Origin: Verrucomicrobiales bacterium | GTDB taxonomy: Bacteria > Verrucomicrobiota > Verrucomicrobiia > Verrucomicrobiales > DEV007 | Assembly: GCA_002698785.1 (NCBI GenBank) | Contig: PAAG01000046.1 | Location: 62,001 to 126,000 of the forward strand | Direction: 5' to 3' | DNA length: 64,000 nucleotides | The notes under the pieces: model-generated | Told to the model about the DNA's origin: nothing | The model's input: the letters and a program-made list of their open reading frames with translations, nothing else | The model's database searches: none | Shown here: piece after piece, positions 36,834-45,115 of the stretch | Layout of the letters: each line of letters opens with the position of its first letter | Position numbering within the stretch: the stretch's first letter is position 1 | Program-made: the position numbers and the translations under genes

Positions 36834-38314
36834 TGAGCCTCCATGAACAGCACTCCCGGAGCCCCGCGTTTTGGTGGAAAGCCTGGGGATTCCTAACAAT
36901 ATTTTCCTTGGTATTTCTCATTGTCCTCATCTGGCCGGGATATACCATGGTTCAGAAGAGGCAATTCGAGGAACACGTCGATTACCTGAGGAGCATCGGA
37001 GAACCTGTCTCAATCGCAGGGATTTCAGACGCAATTGAATCAAACCCGGAGCAAAATTTTGCGGAGACCTCGATTGTAAGATTCTTCCGGGGCCTTGAAA
37101 TAGAAGAATCGGAAAAGTCTTGGAATACTCCGGTCAATTTCGATCTGAAGACACTTCACGGTTACACCAACCCCACAGAAAAGAGGTCGGTTTCTTATAT
37201 TTTCACACCTCCGGTCCAAGCACATTTCCCAGACATCACGCCCGAAGAGGCGCGGGAAAAGTTTGAAGATTTTTATACTAAACATAGTGCAGCTATCAGC
37301 GCCCTGGAAGAGTCAGTTCGCCTTCCTGACTGTAGGTTTCCTATTGATTTGAATGATGAAATGATCAGTCCGCTGTTTGAATACACCAATCCTTTCATGA
37401 AGTTTTCCCATCTCGTTTCTACGAGGGGGCGCCACCACTTGGAAAAAGGAAACATCACTGAGGCCGCTTACGATGCGGAAACTATTATTCTCCTCTCTGA
37501 GCGAATTTTCGCAGATCATTTTATTTTACCCCAAATCGTCGGATACATATTTCTGCAACAGGGCATTTCAATTATCCAACAGGGTTTGGCTCAGAGCCTT
37601 TGGTCGAACGATCAAATGAGGACCTTTGACGAGCTGCTTTCCCGTTTTAAACTCCAGACAAATCTACTCAAAGCAATCCGAGACGAGAGAGTTGGATGGT
37701 TCGAATTCGGCTATCTCGATAAGGAGGGACGAGACAAGGTGAGAAAGTCGGGGCTCGATCTAAACGGAAACTTTCATCCCCTGATACCCTCTGGATGGTA
37801 TTACGACAATTTCACCAAAGCGTCCGAACTTCTTCAACTGGGAATTCTCTCCGATGCCTCAGGAAATCGAGCAATCAACCACCTACCAGCAAGCTCGACC
37901 ATTGAGAGGTTGATGACAGCTCTAAACTCGGAACATCACACAAGGATCCGATACCGACTGGCGGCGAATTGTATTCCAAATTATGGAGTCTTATTCGATA
38001 GAGCCTTGCGCACGGAGACTTACATCCACCACGCCCGCATAGCCATTGCCTTGGAGAAATTTCGGAAAAACAAGGGGACCTTCCCGACTGACGTCAGCCA
38101 GATTTCTCCTCCCCTCCCTGTTGAGATAACAACAGACCCATTTTCAAAATCTCCAATGAGATACAAACTCCTCGCTAGCGACTCTTACGAAATTTACAGC
38201 GTCGGAGCCAACAAAGTTGATGATGGCGGACAGATACGATGGAGACTGAACGACGGTGACTGGGTCTGGCGCCTCTCTTTACCCGAGGATTTCGATTATT
38301 CTACTTATCGCTGA
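36833..38314 (+). CDS. Hypothetical membrane-anchored protein
   Basis: 493 residues from the GTG at 36833; an open frame extends further upstream, but it would overlap the divergent gene and lie before the promoter. One membrane segment (about 16-37, WGFLTIFSLVFLIVLIWPGY) leaves a large external domain that is mostly helical (IVRFFRGLEIEES, AALEESVRLPD, HHLEKGNITEAAYDAET). The last 80 residues, LEKFRKNKGTFPTDVSQI, DPFSKSPMRYKL and YSVGANKVDDGG, resemble the C-terminal part of type II secretion major pseudopilins, although there is no prepilin leader. Function unknown. It overlaps the convergent small membrane protein gene by 10 bp. Confidence 0.75.
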   Translation: MSLHEQHSRSPAFWWKAWGFLTIFSLVFLIVLIWPGYTMVQKRQFEEHVDYLRSIGEPVSIAGISDAIESNPEQNFAETSIVRFFRGLEIEESEKSWNTPVNFDLKTLHGYTNPTEKRSVSYIFTPPVQAHFPDITPEEAREKFEDFYTKHSAAISALEESVRLPDCRFPIDLNDEMISPLFEYTNPFMKFSHLVSTRGRHHLEKGNITEAAYDAETIILLSERIFADHFILPQIVGYIFLQQGISIIQQGLAQSLWSNDQMRTFDELLSRFKLQTNLLKAIRDERVGWFEFGYLDKEGRDKVRKSGLDLNGNFHPLIPSGWYYDNFTKASELLQLGILSDASGNRAINHLPASSTIERLMTALNSEHHTRIRYRLAANCIPNYGVLFDRALRTETYIHHARIAIALEKFRKNKGTFPTDVSQISPPLPVEITTDPFSKSPMRYKLLASDSYEIYSVGANKVDDGGQIRWRLNDGDWVWRLSLPEDFDYSTYR

Positions 38315-38643
38315 GCCTTCGAAACACTCTTCAGCCCTTCCAGAAAAGCCTCAGCCGTTCTGACACCGATAACAGCCGACGCAACAAACCAAGTGCCTAC
38401 GAAAGCAATCCCTATCCATTCTAAAACCTCAGAAAATTCCCCCTCCAACTCCATCCCGAGAAATACACATTTGAGAATCGGCAGGAAAATTCCCAGCAAT
38501 ACACCGAAAACGTAGGCAGGGACCTTCCGGGAAAATATCATGCGGGACAGAAGCCCACTGAGGAACGGAATCAAAAAAAGGATGGATAGGGCTGTCCAGA
38601 ACATCCACGCCATATCGGCGCTTGTTACGATCGTAGCGAACAT
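38305..38643 (-). CDS. Small hypothetical membrane protein
   Basis: 112 residues with three probable membrane segments (about 12-33, 42-62 and 75-95). Short polar tail ends SVSKAQR. I do not recognise a family. The ATG at 38643 is separated by only four bases (ATTT) from a long hairpin that would form in the mRNA, so translation may be controlled by structure. The gene is downstream of the DUF1080 gene on the same strand with a 102-bp gap, and its 3' end overlaps the convergent 36833 gene by 10 bp. Confidence 0.6.
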   Translation of the reverse strand: MFATIVTSADMAWMFWTALSILFLIPFLSGLLSRMIFSRKVPAYVFGVLLGIFLPILKCVFLGMELEGEFSEVLEWIGIAFVGTWFVASAVIGVRTAEAFLEGLKSVSKAQR

Positions 38644-38647
38644 AAAT

Positions 38648-38685
38648 CAGGCTCTACAGTTGGCAGAATACCAACCGAGAGCCTG
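38648..38685 (-). promoter_or_regulatory. Leader hairpin directly before the start codon at 38643
   Basis: On the minus strand, CAGGCTCT (38685-38678) pairs with AGAGCCTG (38655-38648), and the inner arms GTTGG (38675-38671) and CCAAC (38663-38659) also pair, around a 7-nt loop. There is no T-run, so it does not look like an intrinsic terminator of the upstream DUF1080 gene. A possible -10 TATAAG is at 38718-38713. Confidence 0.5.
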
Positions 38686-38745
38686 AACATCCAGCCGAAT
38701 CGACTGAAGCCCCTTATAAAGAGCTCGTTACGAAGATAATTTAGA

Positions 38746-39432
38746 TCATTCTACAACCTTGATCTTCACATTACGGAAAGAAACCACATTGCCGTGGTCC
38801 TGAAGGCAGATGTGACCTTCGGTAGGTTTTCCGAAATTCTCGAACTTCGAAAACTTGCTGGCAGCCACCTTCTCGTCCCATTCCTCTGATCCTTTCACGT
38901 ATTCACAATACTTCGTGCCGTTCATGTAGTGAACGCACTTCTCAGGAGTGATGATGATGTGCATCGTGTTCCACTCGCCCGCTGGGTTTGTCGCGTCGAC
39001 CTCTGAAGGGTAAAGCTGATACAACCAACCTGCTTTCTGTGGGTCATGCCCATCAACGTTGTCCTGAATCTGAACCTCAGGCCCTGTCTGCCAAGGCTTG
39101 GGCTCGGTTTCTTTAACGTGATACATCAGCCCACTGTTTCCTTCGGGAGCGATTTTGTAGTCGAGTTTGATCTCGAAAGCGCCGTATTCTTCTTTCGTAA
39201 TGATATCTCCGCCACCTTTTTCTGTAAGGGTGAAGGCGCCATCTTTGACCTGCCACTTTTCATTCACGCCCTCGGCTTTGTAGTTTCGGAAATTGGAGAG
39301 GTCCTTTCCGTCGAAGAGCAGCTTCCAGCCGTCTTTCTTCTCGGCTTCGGTCAGGGTGTTGGGCTCGTCAGCAACAGCTGTCATCGTGACTAGGCCCAGA
39401 AATACGGTAGAAAAAAGGATCGAAGGTTTCAT
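38746..39432 (-). CDS. DUF1080 (3-keto-disaccharide hydrolase family) secreted protein
   Basis: 228 residues with a signal peptide (about 1-21). The DUF1080 core has GWKLLFDGKDLSNFRNY (about 35-51), YGAFEIKLDYKIAPEGNSGLMYHV, QIQDNVDGHDP and the terminal HICLQDHGNVVSFRNVKIK. It is the compact, single-domain form and is only distantly like the copy at 16137. Likely role: hydrolysis or binding of 3-keto-glycosides in the periplasm. It is divergent from a sulfatase with only 41 bp between starts, so their promoters must overlap, suggesting shared control in glycan use. Confidence 0.9.
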   Translation of the reverse strand: MKPSILFSTVFLGLVTMTAVADEPNTLTEAEKKDGWKLLFDGKDLSNFRNYKAEGVNEKWQVKDGAFTLTEKGGGDIITKEEYGAFEIKLDYKIAPEGNSGLMYHVKETEPKPWQTGPEVQIQDNVDGHDPQKAGWLYQLYPSEVDATNPAGEWNTMHIIITPEKCVHYMNGTKYCEYVKGSEEWDEKVAASKFSKFENFGKPTEGHICLQDHGNVVSFRNVKIKVVE

Positions 39433-39472
39433 GGCCGCGATGTATCACTTTCAGACGACGCTGGCAAGCCCC

Positions 39473-40909
39473 ATGAAAACGCTTTTTCTATCATTCCTTC
39501 TCTCTTTTTCACTCCTGTCCGCTGCCGAAAAACCTCACATCATCCTCGTCATGGCCGACGACCAGGGCTGGGGACAGATGGGCTACATGGACCATCCGAA
39601 CCTGAAAACTCCCAATCTAGACGACATGGCAGCCAGCGGCTTGCGGTTCAATCGATTCTACGCCGGGGCTTCCAATTGCTCTCCCACTCGTGCCACCGTA
39701 GTGACTGGGCGCACCAACGACCGCACGGGAGTCTTCAACCACGGCTATCCCCTGCGGCTACAGGAAAAAACCGTTGCACAGGCATTGAGAGACGCGGGAT
39801 ACGCCACTGGTCATTTTGGCAAATGGCACCTTAACGGCCTTCGTGGCCCCGGTGTTCCTGTTCTGAAGGATGACACGCACAGTCCGGGAGCCTTCGGATT
39901 CGACCACTGGCTCACAGTCACCAATTTCTTCGACCGAGATCCCCTACTCAGCCGAATGGGTGATTTCGAGGACTACAAAGGAGACTCTTCAGAGATCGTG
40001 GTCGATCAGGCTCTCAAGTTTATAGAAGAAAAGGCCGCCGACGGTCCCACGTTCTCTGTCATCTGGTATGGCACACCACATTCCCCTTTCGTCGCGTCAG
40101 AGGAAGACCGCGCCCCTTTTTCTGATCTCCCGGAGGAATACCAGCACCAGTATGGTGAGATCGTCGCCATGGATCGCAGTATCGGGACGCTACGTGAATC
40201 AATACGTGAAATGGGTATCGCGGAAAATACCTTGGTTTGGTATTGCAGCGACAACGGCGGCCTGTCCCAATTCGGCCCCGAAACCATGGGAGGACTTCGC
40301 GGATCGAAAAACACGATGTTCGAAGGCGGACTTCGCGTTCCCGGAATTATCGAGTGGCCATCCGTGATCACAGAAGGTCGGATCACCGAGACGATTGCCG
40401 GCACCGTCGACATTTTCCCCACCCTCGCTGATCTTGTCGGCCTTCCAGAAACAGTGATGTTAAAACCTGTCGACGGAGTCAGCATCCTTCCATTAATCGA
40501 AGGGAAAGAATGGAAGCGAAAGAAGCCCCTCGCCTTTCGTCATGATGGTCGAGGAGTCCTGCTCAGCGCAGACGGGCAGCACAAACTCATGGTTTCCAAA
40601 GATGGGGACATCGCCCTCTATGATTTGGCTGACGACCCTACTGAGTCCGCAAACCTGAAAGAAACCAAACCCGAGCTCGCCAAGAAAATGGAAGCCCGTT
40701 GGATAAAATGGAACGACACAGTGGAAGCATCCGTCGCTGGCGAGGACTACGAGAGCGGAAAACTCGATCCAAATCAGCCAGAGAGGCGCATGTGGACCGA
40801 AGACTCGGCCTACAAACCATACATGGAGCAGTTCAAATCACGCCCCGAGTATGCCGATTTTATCAAACGTATGAACCGCCCCAAAAAGAAGGAGAAACCG
40901 AAACGCTGA
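39473..40909 (+). CDS. Secreted sulfatase (Cys-type, formylglycine-dependent)
   Basis: The start at 39473 gives a good signal peptide (MKTLFLSFLLSFSLLSAAEK) and a 478-residue protein. Metal ligands Asp29-Asp30 are in LVMADDQGWGQMG; the signature CSPTR (69-73) followed by ATVVTGRTNDRTG predicts formylglycine at Cys69; FGKWHLNGL and WYCSDNGGLSQFGP carry the other metal and sulfate-binding residues. The C-terminus is Lys/Pro-rich (RPKKKEKPKR). Substrate unknown, most likely a sulfated polysaccharide or its oligomers. Divergently paired with DUF1080. Confidence 0.93.
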   Translation: MKTLFLSFLLSFSLLSAAEKPHIILVMADDQGWGQMGYMDHPNLKTPNLDDMAASGLRFNRFYAGASNCSPTRATVVTGRTNDRTGVFNHGYPLRLQEKTVAQALRDAGYATGHFGKWHLNGLRGPGVPVLKDDTHSPGAFGFDHWLTVTNFFDRDPLLSRMGDFEDYKGDSSEIVVDQALKFIEEKAADGPTFSVIWYGTPHSPFVASEEDRAPFSDLPEEYQHQYGEIVAMDRSIGTLRESIREMGIAENTLVWYCSDNGGLSQFGPETMGGLRGSKNTMFEGGLRVPGIIEWPSVITEGRITETIAGTVDIFPTLADLVGLPETVMLKPVDGVSILPLIEGKEWKRKKPLAFRHDGRGVLLSADGQHKLMVSKDGDIALYDLADDPTESANLKETKPELAKKMEARWIKWNDTVEASVAGEDYESGKLDPNQPERRMWTEDSAYKPYMEQFKSRPEYADFIKRMNRPKKKEKPKR

Positions 40910-40958
40910 CAACGGTTTCCCTTGAAACGGGACAAAAGTGGTGACTGTTTGGCAAACG

Positions 40959-42059
40959 ATGGCCGAGACACTCACTCTTCCCAAATGGTATGACCTCCAC
41001 ACCCACTTTCGCCAGGGAGCGAACGTGGCTACCTATATCGCTGACCATCTCGCCATGGGATGTGCAGGTGCCCTGGCAATGCCGAACACCAAGCCCCCCG
41101 TCGCTCGCATCACTGGAGAGAAATCTGACACGTCCTGGTCCATCGAAGCCTACCGAGACGACCTCCTGGCTGCCGGAGCGGATGCCTTCGACCAGCTGAT
41201 CATTCCACTCTACCTGACACGAGAGACAACTCCCTCCATGATCGAAGAGGGAGCAAAGTCCGGACTCCTTCGCGCCTGCAAATACTATCCCCCACACGGC
41301 ACAACTAACGCCGAACACGGCGTCGCGATGGACAATTGGATCGGTAGTGATGTCTTTCGTGCCATGGAAGAGCACGGACTCGTTCTCTGCATTCACGGAG
41401 AGCAGCACGCACTAGCCGGACCTGACTATTTTGATCAGAAACAAACAGCTGAGTCAGTTTTTTACACGAATAGTTTACCGAGGGTTCTGGATACTCATCC
41501 GAATCTCAAGATCGTCTGCGAGCACATCACGACAAAAACGGCTGCTGAATTTGTCCAGTCCGCACCGGCTACCGTAGGTGCGACCATCACTCCTCAACAC
41601 CTCATCTACACCGTTGGACACCTCATCCAGGGTCTGAAATACCATCTCTACTGCCTCCCAATTGTGAAGTTCGAGGAAGACCGAGCAGCCCTTCGCGAGG
41701 CCGTAACCACGGAAGGTCAGTCCAAATTCTTCGCGGGAACAGACAGCGCGCCCCACACTACTAAAGCGACGGAATGCGGTTGCGCCGCCGGATGCTACAC
41801 CGGCGGATGTGCACCGCAGCTCTATGCCATGGCCTTCGAAGCCTCTGAATCCGACCTCTTTTCAGACTCGGGAGAGGCAGAATTGAAACGGTTTCTCTCC
41901 ACGAACGGCCCCGAGTTCTACGAATTTCCTGTCTCCACAGAGACTTTCACGATGGAGCAGACTCCATCCAAGTGCGAAACGCATCAGACTGATGAAGGCC
42001 CCGTAGTCCCCCTCCCGGTTGGGATGGACCTTGAATTGGCGTGGGCGATCACATCCTGA
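40959..42059 (+). CDS. pyrC: Dihydroorotase (PyrC type)
   Basis: Pyrimidine synthesis: interconverts carbamoyl aspartate and dihydroorotate in the cytoplasm. 366 residues from the ATG at 40959; a GTG at 40938 would add 7. Metal and catalytic residues of the homodimeric type are present: HTH (14, 16) in YDLHTHFRQG, Lys108 in CKYYPPHGTTN (the bridging carboxylated lysine), His146 in CIHGEQH, His189 in CEHI, and Asp262 in FAGTDSAPHT. The C-terminal CGCAAGCYTGG segment is typical of this class. It follows the sulfatase by 49 bp, but functional linkage is doubtful. Confidence 0.92.
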   Translation: MAETLTLPKWYDLHTHFRQGANVATYIADHLAMGCAGALAMPNTKPPVARITGEKSDTSWSIEAYRDDLLAAGADAFDQLIIPLYLTRETTPSMIEEGAKSGLLRACKYYPPHGTTNAEHGVAMDNWIGSDVFRAMEEHGLVLCIHGEQHALAGPDYFDQKQTAESVFYTNSLPRVLDTHPNLKIVCEHITTKTAAEFVQSAPATVGATITPQHLIYTVGHLIQGLKYHLYCLPIVKFEEDRAALREAVTTEGQSKFFAGTDSAPHTTKATECGCAAGCYTGGCAPQLYAMAFEASESDLFSDSGEAELKRFLSTNGPEFYEFPVSTETFTMEQTPSKCETHQTDEGPVVPLPVGMDLELAWAITS

Positions 42060-42153
42060 ATTCCCCCATACGAAAAGGGAATTTTCCATTTGCCGATCCC
42101 CCAAACCGATTCTATGATCCCCGCCCTGCCAAATTCGGCAGAGCGAAGGAAAC

Positions 42154-42226
42154 GGGGCATTAGCTCAGCTGGTAGAGCACCTGCATGGCATGCAGGGGGT
42201 CAGCGGTTCAAGTCCGCTATGCTCCA
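42154..42226 (+). tRNA. tRNA-Ala (anticodon GGC)
   Basis: A 73-nt cloverleaf. Acceptor arm GGGGCAT pairs with ATGCTCC (one G-U); D-arm GCTC/GAGC; anticodon stem CCTGC/GCAGG with loop ATGGCAT, giving GGC at 42187-42189; T-arm AGCGG/CCGCT with TTCAAGT. The discriminator is A and the CCA end is not encoded, so it must be added, consistent with the CCA-type enzyme at 53481. A hairpin CCACTC/GAGTGG (42224-42241) overlaps the 3' end. Confidence 0.95.
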
Positions 42227-42346
42227 CTCCTCGACGAGTGGATCCCACCTGCACGAAGATGATGGAAAAGCGATTTTCATCGTAACAACCTGGCAAAAGT
42301 TTTTCTTACATAGATGGGAAACTCGTGCCACCATTAGCCATTACCT

Positions 42347-42871
42347 ATGAAGAGGACCGCTTATTACCTATTCATCGTGTCTATATCTCTATTTCTGTCC
42401 TCTTGCGACAACCCTCAGTTGGCAGAGTTGCTTGGATCAAATAAGAGATTCCCGATAAAACGCACTCTCACCGATAAAAACGGGAGAGAAATGGAGGCAT
42501 CCATCGTCGGCCGCAGTGAGAACAGTCTAAATATCATTCGGATTGATGATCGAAAATCATTCGTCCTCCCAATCAACCGGCTTTCCGAGGAGGATCAGAC
42601 ATTTGCGCGCTCCCTCCCTCTTGGATCATCCGGAATGGTCTCCACCTCAGGAAATAACAATACCCTTTCAGCAGACTCCAGAACCTCCCACACTATCGAA
42701 TTGAACAACAAGGAAATCGAAAATCTGCAACGACAGTACAAGGAACTGAACATCGAACTCCAACGCTATGGCTACGGGACCATGAAGCGTAGATCCACCG
42801 AGCGCCGGATGGCAGAATTGCAGGCAGAAATCGACGGTTTGCGAGCAGAAAACTACCGTCTGCGGAAATAG
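42347..42871 (+). CDS. Lipoprotein with SHD1-like domain and coiled coil
   Basis: 174 residues. Lipoprotein signal with lipobox LSSC (Cys20). The segment about 38-88 (RTLTDKNGREMEASIVGRSE, SFVLPINRLSEEDQTFA) matches the SHD1-like pattern frequent in Planctomycetes and Verrucomicrobia: a small beta domain closed by LxxLSEEDQ. The C-terminal 60 residues form a charged heptad-like coiled coil (NNKEIENLQRQYKELNIELQ, MAELQAEIDGLRAEN). It is probably periplasmic and oligomeric. No obvious partner gene lies nearby; mgtE is convergent 16 bp away. Confidence 0.75.
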   Translation: MKRTAYYLFIVSISLFLSSCDNPQLAELLGSNKRFPIKRTLTDKNGREMEASIVGRSENSLNIIRIDDRKSFVLPINRLSEEDQTFARSLPLGSSGMVSTSGNNNTLSADSRTSHTIELNNKEIENLQRQYKELNIELQRYGYGTMKRRSTERRMAELQAEIDGLRAENYRLRK

Positions 42872-42887
42872 AAAGCCCCTGACCTGC

Positions 42888-44270
42888 TCACGCAAGCTTC
42901 GCCAGCACGGCCGAGGCGAGGTTCAACACCAGGAAAAACCCGCACATATCAGTCGCGGTGGTAAGGATTGGTCCCGAAGCAAGAGCGGGATCGACCTTAA
43001 ACTTTTTCAGTAAAAGAGGAACACATCCTCCAAGTAGAACGGACAGGAGTGTATTCAGTGCGAGCGCTCCCCCTACTACCAAGCCAAGGTATACATTGTC
43101 TTTCCAGAGAGCGGCTATCGTGCCCAGCAGCACACCGAGAATCATACCGTTGCAGATTCCCAATACCCCTTCTTTCCAGACTATACGCACAAACTCTGTC
43201 GGTCGAATCAAGCCAAGCGTCAGTTCACGAATACTCACAGCAACAGCCTGATTGCCCGAGCAACCACTCATGTCGGAGACGATAGGCAGAAAAACAGCAA
43301 GCGCGATCACAGACTGCAGAGTGTCTTCATACATTGCAATCACACTGGCCGCGACAATGTTCAGGACGATATTTGGTGCGAGCCAGGCGAGACGACGCCG
43401 ACAACGCTGAAACATCGGCATGCTTCGCAGCTCTTCCCCTCCGACAATACCGGAGGAGTGCAGGTAATCTTCAGTCTGGTGGTCAGCAGTCGCTTCCCGG
43501 ACAGCCTGCTGAGTAATCACCCCCACAAGCAAACCCGATGCCTCGATCACCGGCAGACCGATGTAATTCTTGTCGTCGAAAACTTTTCGAAGCGAGTCGA
43601 AATCGTCACTTACGCTGACACTGAGTGGGTCCACGATCATCACCTCGACAACAGGTCTGGCACGGCGAGTCAGGACAAGGTCGCGTAAGCGGAGAACTCC
43701 CCTCAGAATTCCTCCGCCATCGGTGACATAAACATACTGAACATCCATGTCCCCATAGAGCTCTGCATGCTCACCGAGTTCGTGGAGAACATCACCTACT
43801 GTAGAGTCTTCGGAGAATGCGGCGAACGACTCCGTCATGAGCCCGCCAGCTGTATCCCATTCGTACCCGGATCGTTCTCGCAAATGATCAGCCTCATCTG
43901 CATCATCGAGTTCCGCGAGAACGGCCTCAGTCTCCTCGGTGTGCATTTCCCGAAGAAGGTCTGCGCCTATCCCTTCCGGTAGCTCCTCTACAATATCGGC
44001 TGCCGCCTCAGGGCTCAGATCTTCAAGAATCTCAACCGCATGCGCCTCCGGAAGTCGCTCCAGCAGCTCGGCAGCAATGGCTGGTGACAAATTCTCGACG
44101 AGAGTGATCTGCGACTTTCCCGGAAGGTGGGCCATCGCAAGTCGCTGATCCTCCGGACTCAGCTCCTCCAGGAATTCCGCAGCTCCCGCATGATCGCTTG
44201 CTTCGATGCGCTCCCCGAGTGGCTCCCAGGGACGTTCTACTTCAGATTCGAGGAGTTCAGGATCGGACAT
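42888..44270 (-). CDS. mgtE: Magnesium transporter MgtE
   Basis: 460 residues. An N-terminal MgtE domain of repeated helices (LLERLPEAHAVEILEDLSPE, IVEELPEGIGADLLREM) is followed by two CBS domains (TVGDVLHELGEHAEL, LPVIEASGLLVGVITQQ) and five membrane helices. The pore helix motif PIVSDMSGCSGNQ and the late DPALASGPILTTATDMCGFF are characteristic of the Mg2+ channel. The CBS and N domains sense cytoplasmic Mg2+ and close the pore. The short upstream gap (87 bp to the terminator of the next gene) leaves little room for a magnesium riboswitch. Confidence 0.95.
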   Translation of the reverse strand: MSDPELLESEVERPWEPLGERIEASDHAGAAEFLEELSPEDQRLAMAHLPGKSQITLVENLSPAIAAELLERLPEAHAVEILEDLSPEAAADIVEELPEGIGADLLREMHTEETEAVLAELDDADEADHLRERSGYEWDTAGGLMTESFAAFSEDSTVGDVLHELGEHAELYGDMDVQYVYVTDGGGILRGVLRLRDLVLTRRARPVVEVMIVDPLSVSVSDDFDSLRKVFDDKNYIGLPVIEASGLLVGVITQQAVREATADHQTEDYLHSSGIVGGEELRSMPMFQRCRRRLAWLAPNIVLNIVAASVIAMYEDTLQSVIALAVFLPIVSDMSGCSGNQAVAVSIRELTLGLIRPTEFVRIVWKEGVLGICNGMILGVLLGTIAALWKDNVYLGLVVGGALALNTLLSVLLGGCVPLLLKKFKVDPALASGPILTTATDMCGFFLVLNLASAVLAKLA

Positions 44271-44357
44271 GAAATGATAGAGGAAGAGTGGTTACCCAGA
44301 GATATGGGAGGAGAATCCCGAATGCAACACGGACCTTCCCGCTCCTTTCCGACAAAA

Positions 44358-44391
44358 TAAAAAAGCGACTGCCCGCTAGGACAGCCGCTTC
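44358..44391 (-). terminator. Rho-independent terminator after the fasciclin gene
   Basis: On the minus strand, AGCGGCTG and CAGTCGCT arms (about 44391-44384 and 44371-44364) with one mismatch enclose a loop, followed by TTTTTTA. It is about 50 bp after the fasciclin stop and upstream of mgtE. Confidence 0.8.
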
Positions 44392-44439
44392 TAAATAACG
44401 ATCAGTTAAAGTAATTCAACCGACTTGCCAACTGGTGGA

Positions 44440-44928
44440 TTACTCGGCAGGCATGATGACAGCGTCAATCACATGGATCACACCGTTGGAAGCCTCGATG
44501 TCGGTTTTTACAACAGTCGCGTCGTCGATCTGCACGGTATCTCCGTCCACAGTGACCTTTGCTTCTGCGCCATTAACGGTTTCAGCGTCCATTGGCTTTA
44601 CGTCAGCGGCCATCACTTTTCCGGATACAACGTGGTAGGTAAGGACATCTGCCAGTGCATCTTTGTTTTCAGGCTTAAGCAGCTCGTCGAGCGCTCCGTC
44701 GGGAAGCTTCGCAAACGCCTCGTTGGTAGGTGCGAAGACTGTAAATGGTCCTTCTCCAGAAAGTGTCTCGGCGAGGCCGGCAGCTTTGACTGCGGCCACC
44801 AGTGTCGAGAAGTCTTCGTTTCCTGCGGCAATCTCGACGATTGATTTCTTCTCGTGCTTCTCACTTGCTGTTGCTGAGATCAAAAGCGCTGTAGCTGCTG
44901 TAATTGAGGTAATGAGTAGTTTTTTCAT
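44440..44928 (-). CDS. Secreted fasciclin (FAS1) domain protein
   Basis: Start placed at the ATG at 44928, which begins a clean signal peptide (MKKLLITSITAATALLISAT); 162 residues. A single FAS1 domain follows, with VEIAAGNEDFSTLVAAVKAA, GPFTVFAPTNEAFAKLP (the H1-type motif), DVLTYHVVSGKV, and the H2-type end GVIHVIDAVIMPAE. FAS1 proteins mediate surface or matrix adhesion. It is monocistronic, ending at a clear terminator, and shares a 187-bp divergent region containing phased GACA repeats with the repeat peptide gene at 45116. Confidence 0.93.
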   Translation of the reverse strand: MKKLLITSITAATALLISATASEKHEKKSIVEIAAGNEDFSTLVAAVKAAGLAETLSGEGPFTVFAPTNEAFAKLPDGALDELLKPENKDALADVLTYHVVSGKVMAADVKPMDAETVNGAEAKVTVDGDTVQIDDATVVKTDIEASNGVIHVIDAVIMPAE

Positions 44929-45033
44929 AAGATGTTTGTTTGGTCGTTTTATTTTGTGTAGGCCTATGGGTGTTTCCATTGACCTGCCAAAACCGGTTAC
45001 GACGGTGAGCGAAACAAAGATGAACATTATCTC

Positions 45034-45059
45034 GACAAAAAATGGACAAAAATTAGACA
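45034..45059. promoter_or_regulatory. Three GACA motifs phased at 11 bp
   Basis: GACA occurs at 45034-45037, 45045-45048 and 45056-45059, exactly 11 bp apart and separated by A-rich spacers, in the divergent region between the fasciclin gene and the 45116 gene. One-helical-turn spacing suggests cooperative binding on one DNA face. The regulator is unknown. Confidence 0.4.
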
Positions 45060-45115
45060 CAATCAAAATTCATGATTCGTCTGCATAGAACGATGAAACA
45101 GTCCGTCAGTAAGAA

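Noticed and set aside
42224-42241. Hairpin at the 3' end of tRNA-Ala as a terminator
   Set aside because: The stem is only 6 bp, overlaps the tRNA acceptor end and has no following T-run.
44271-44357. Magnesium riboswitch before mgtE
   Set aside because: Only 87 bp lie between the upstream terminator and the start codon, too short for a typical M-box, and no matching structure is apparent.
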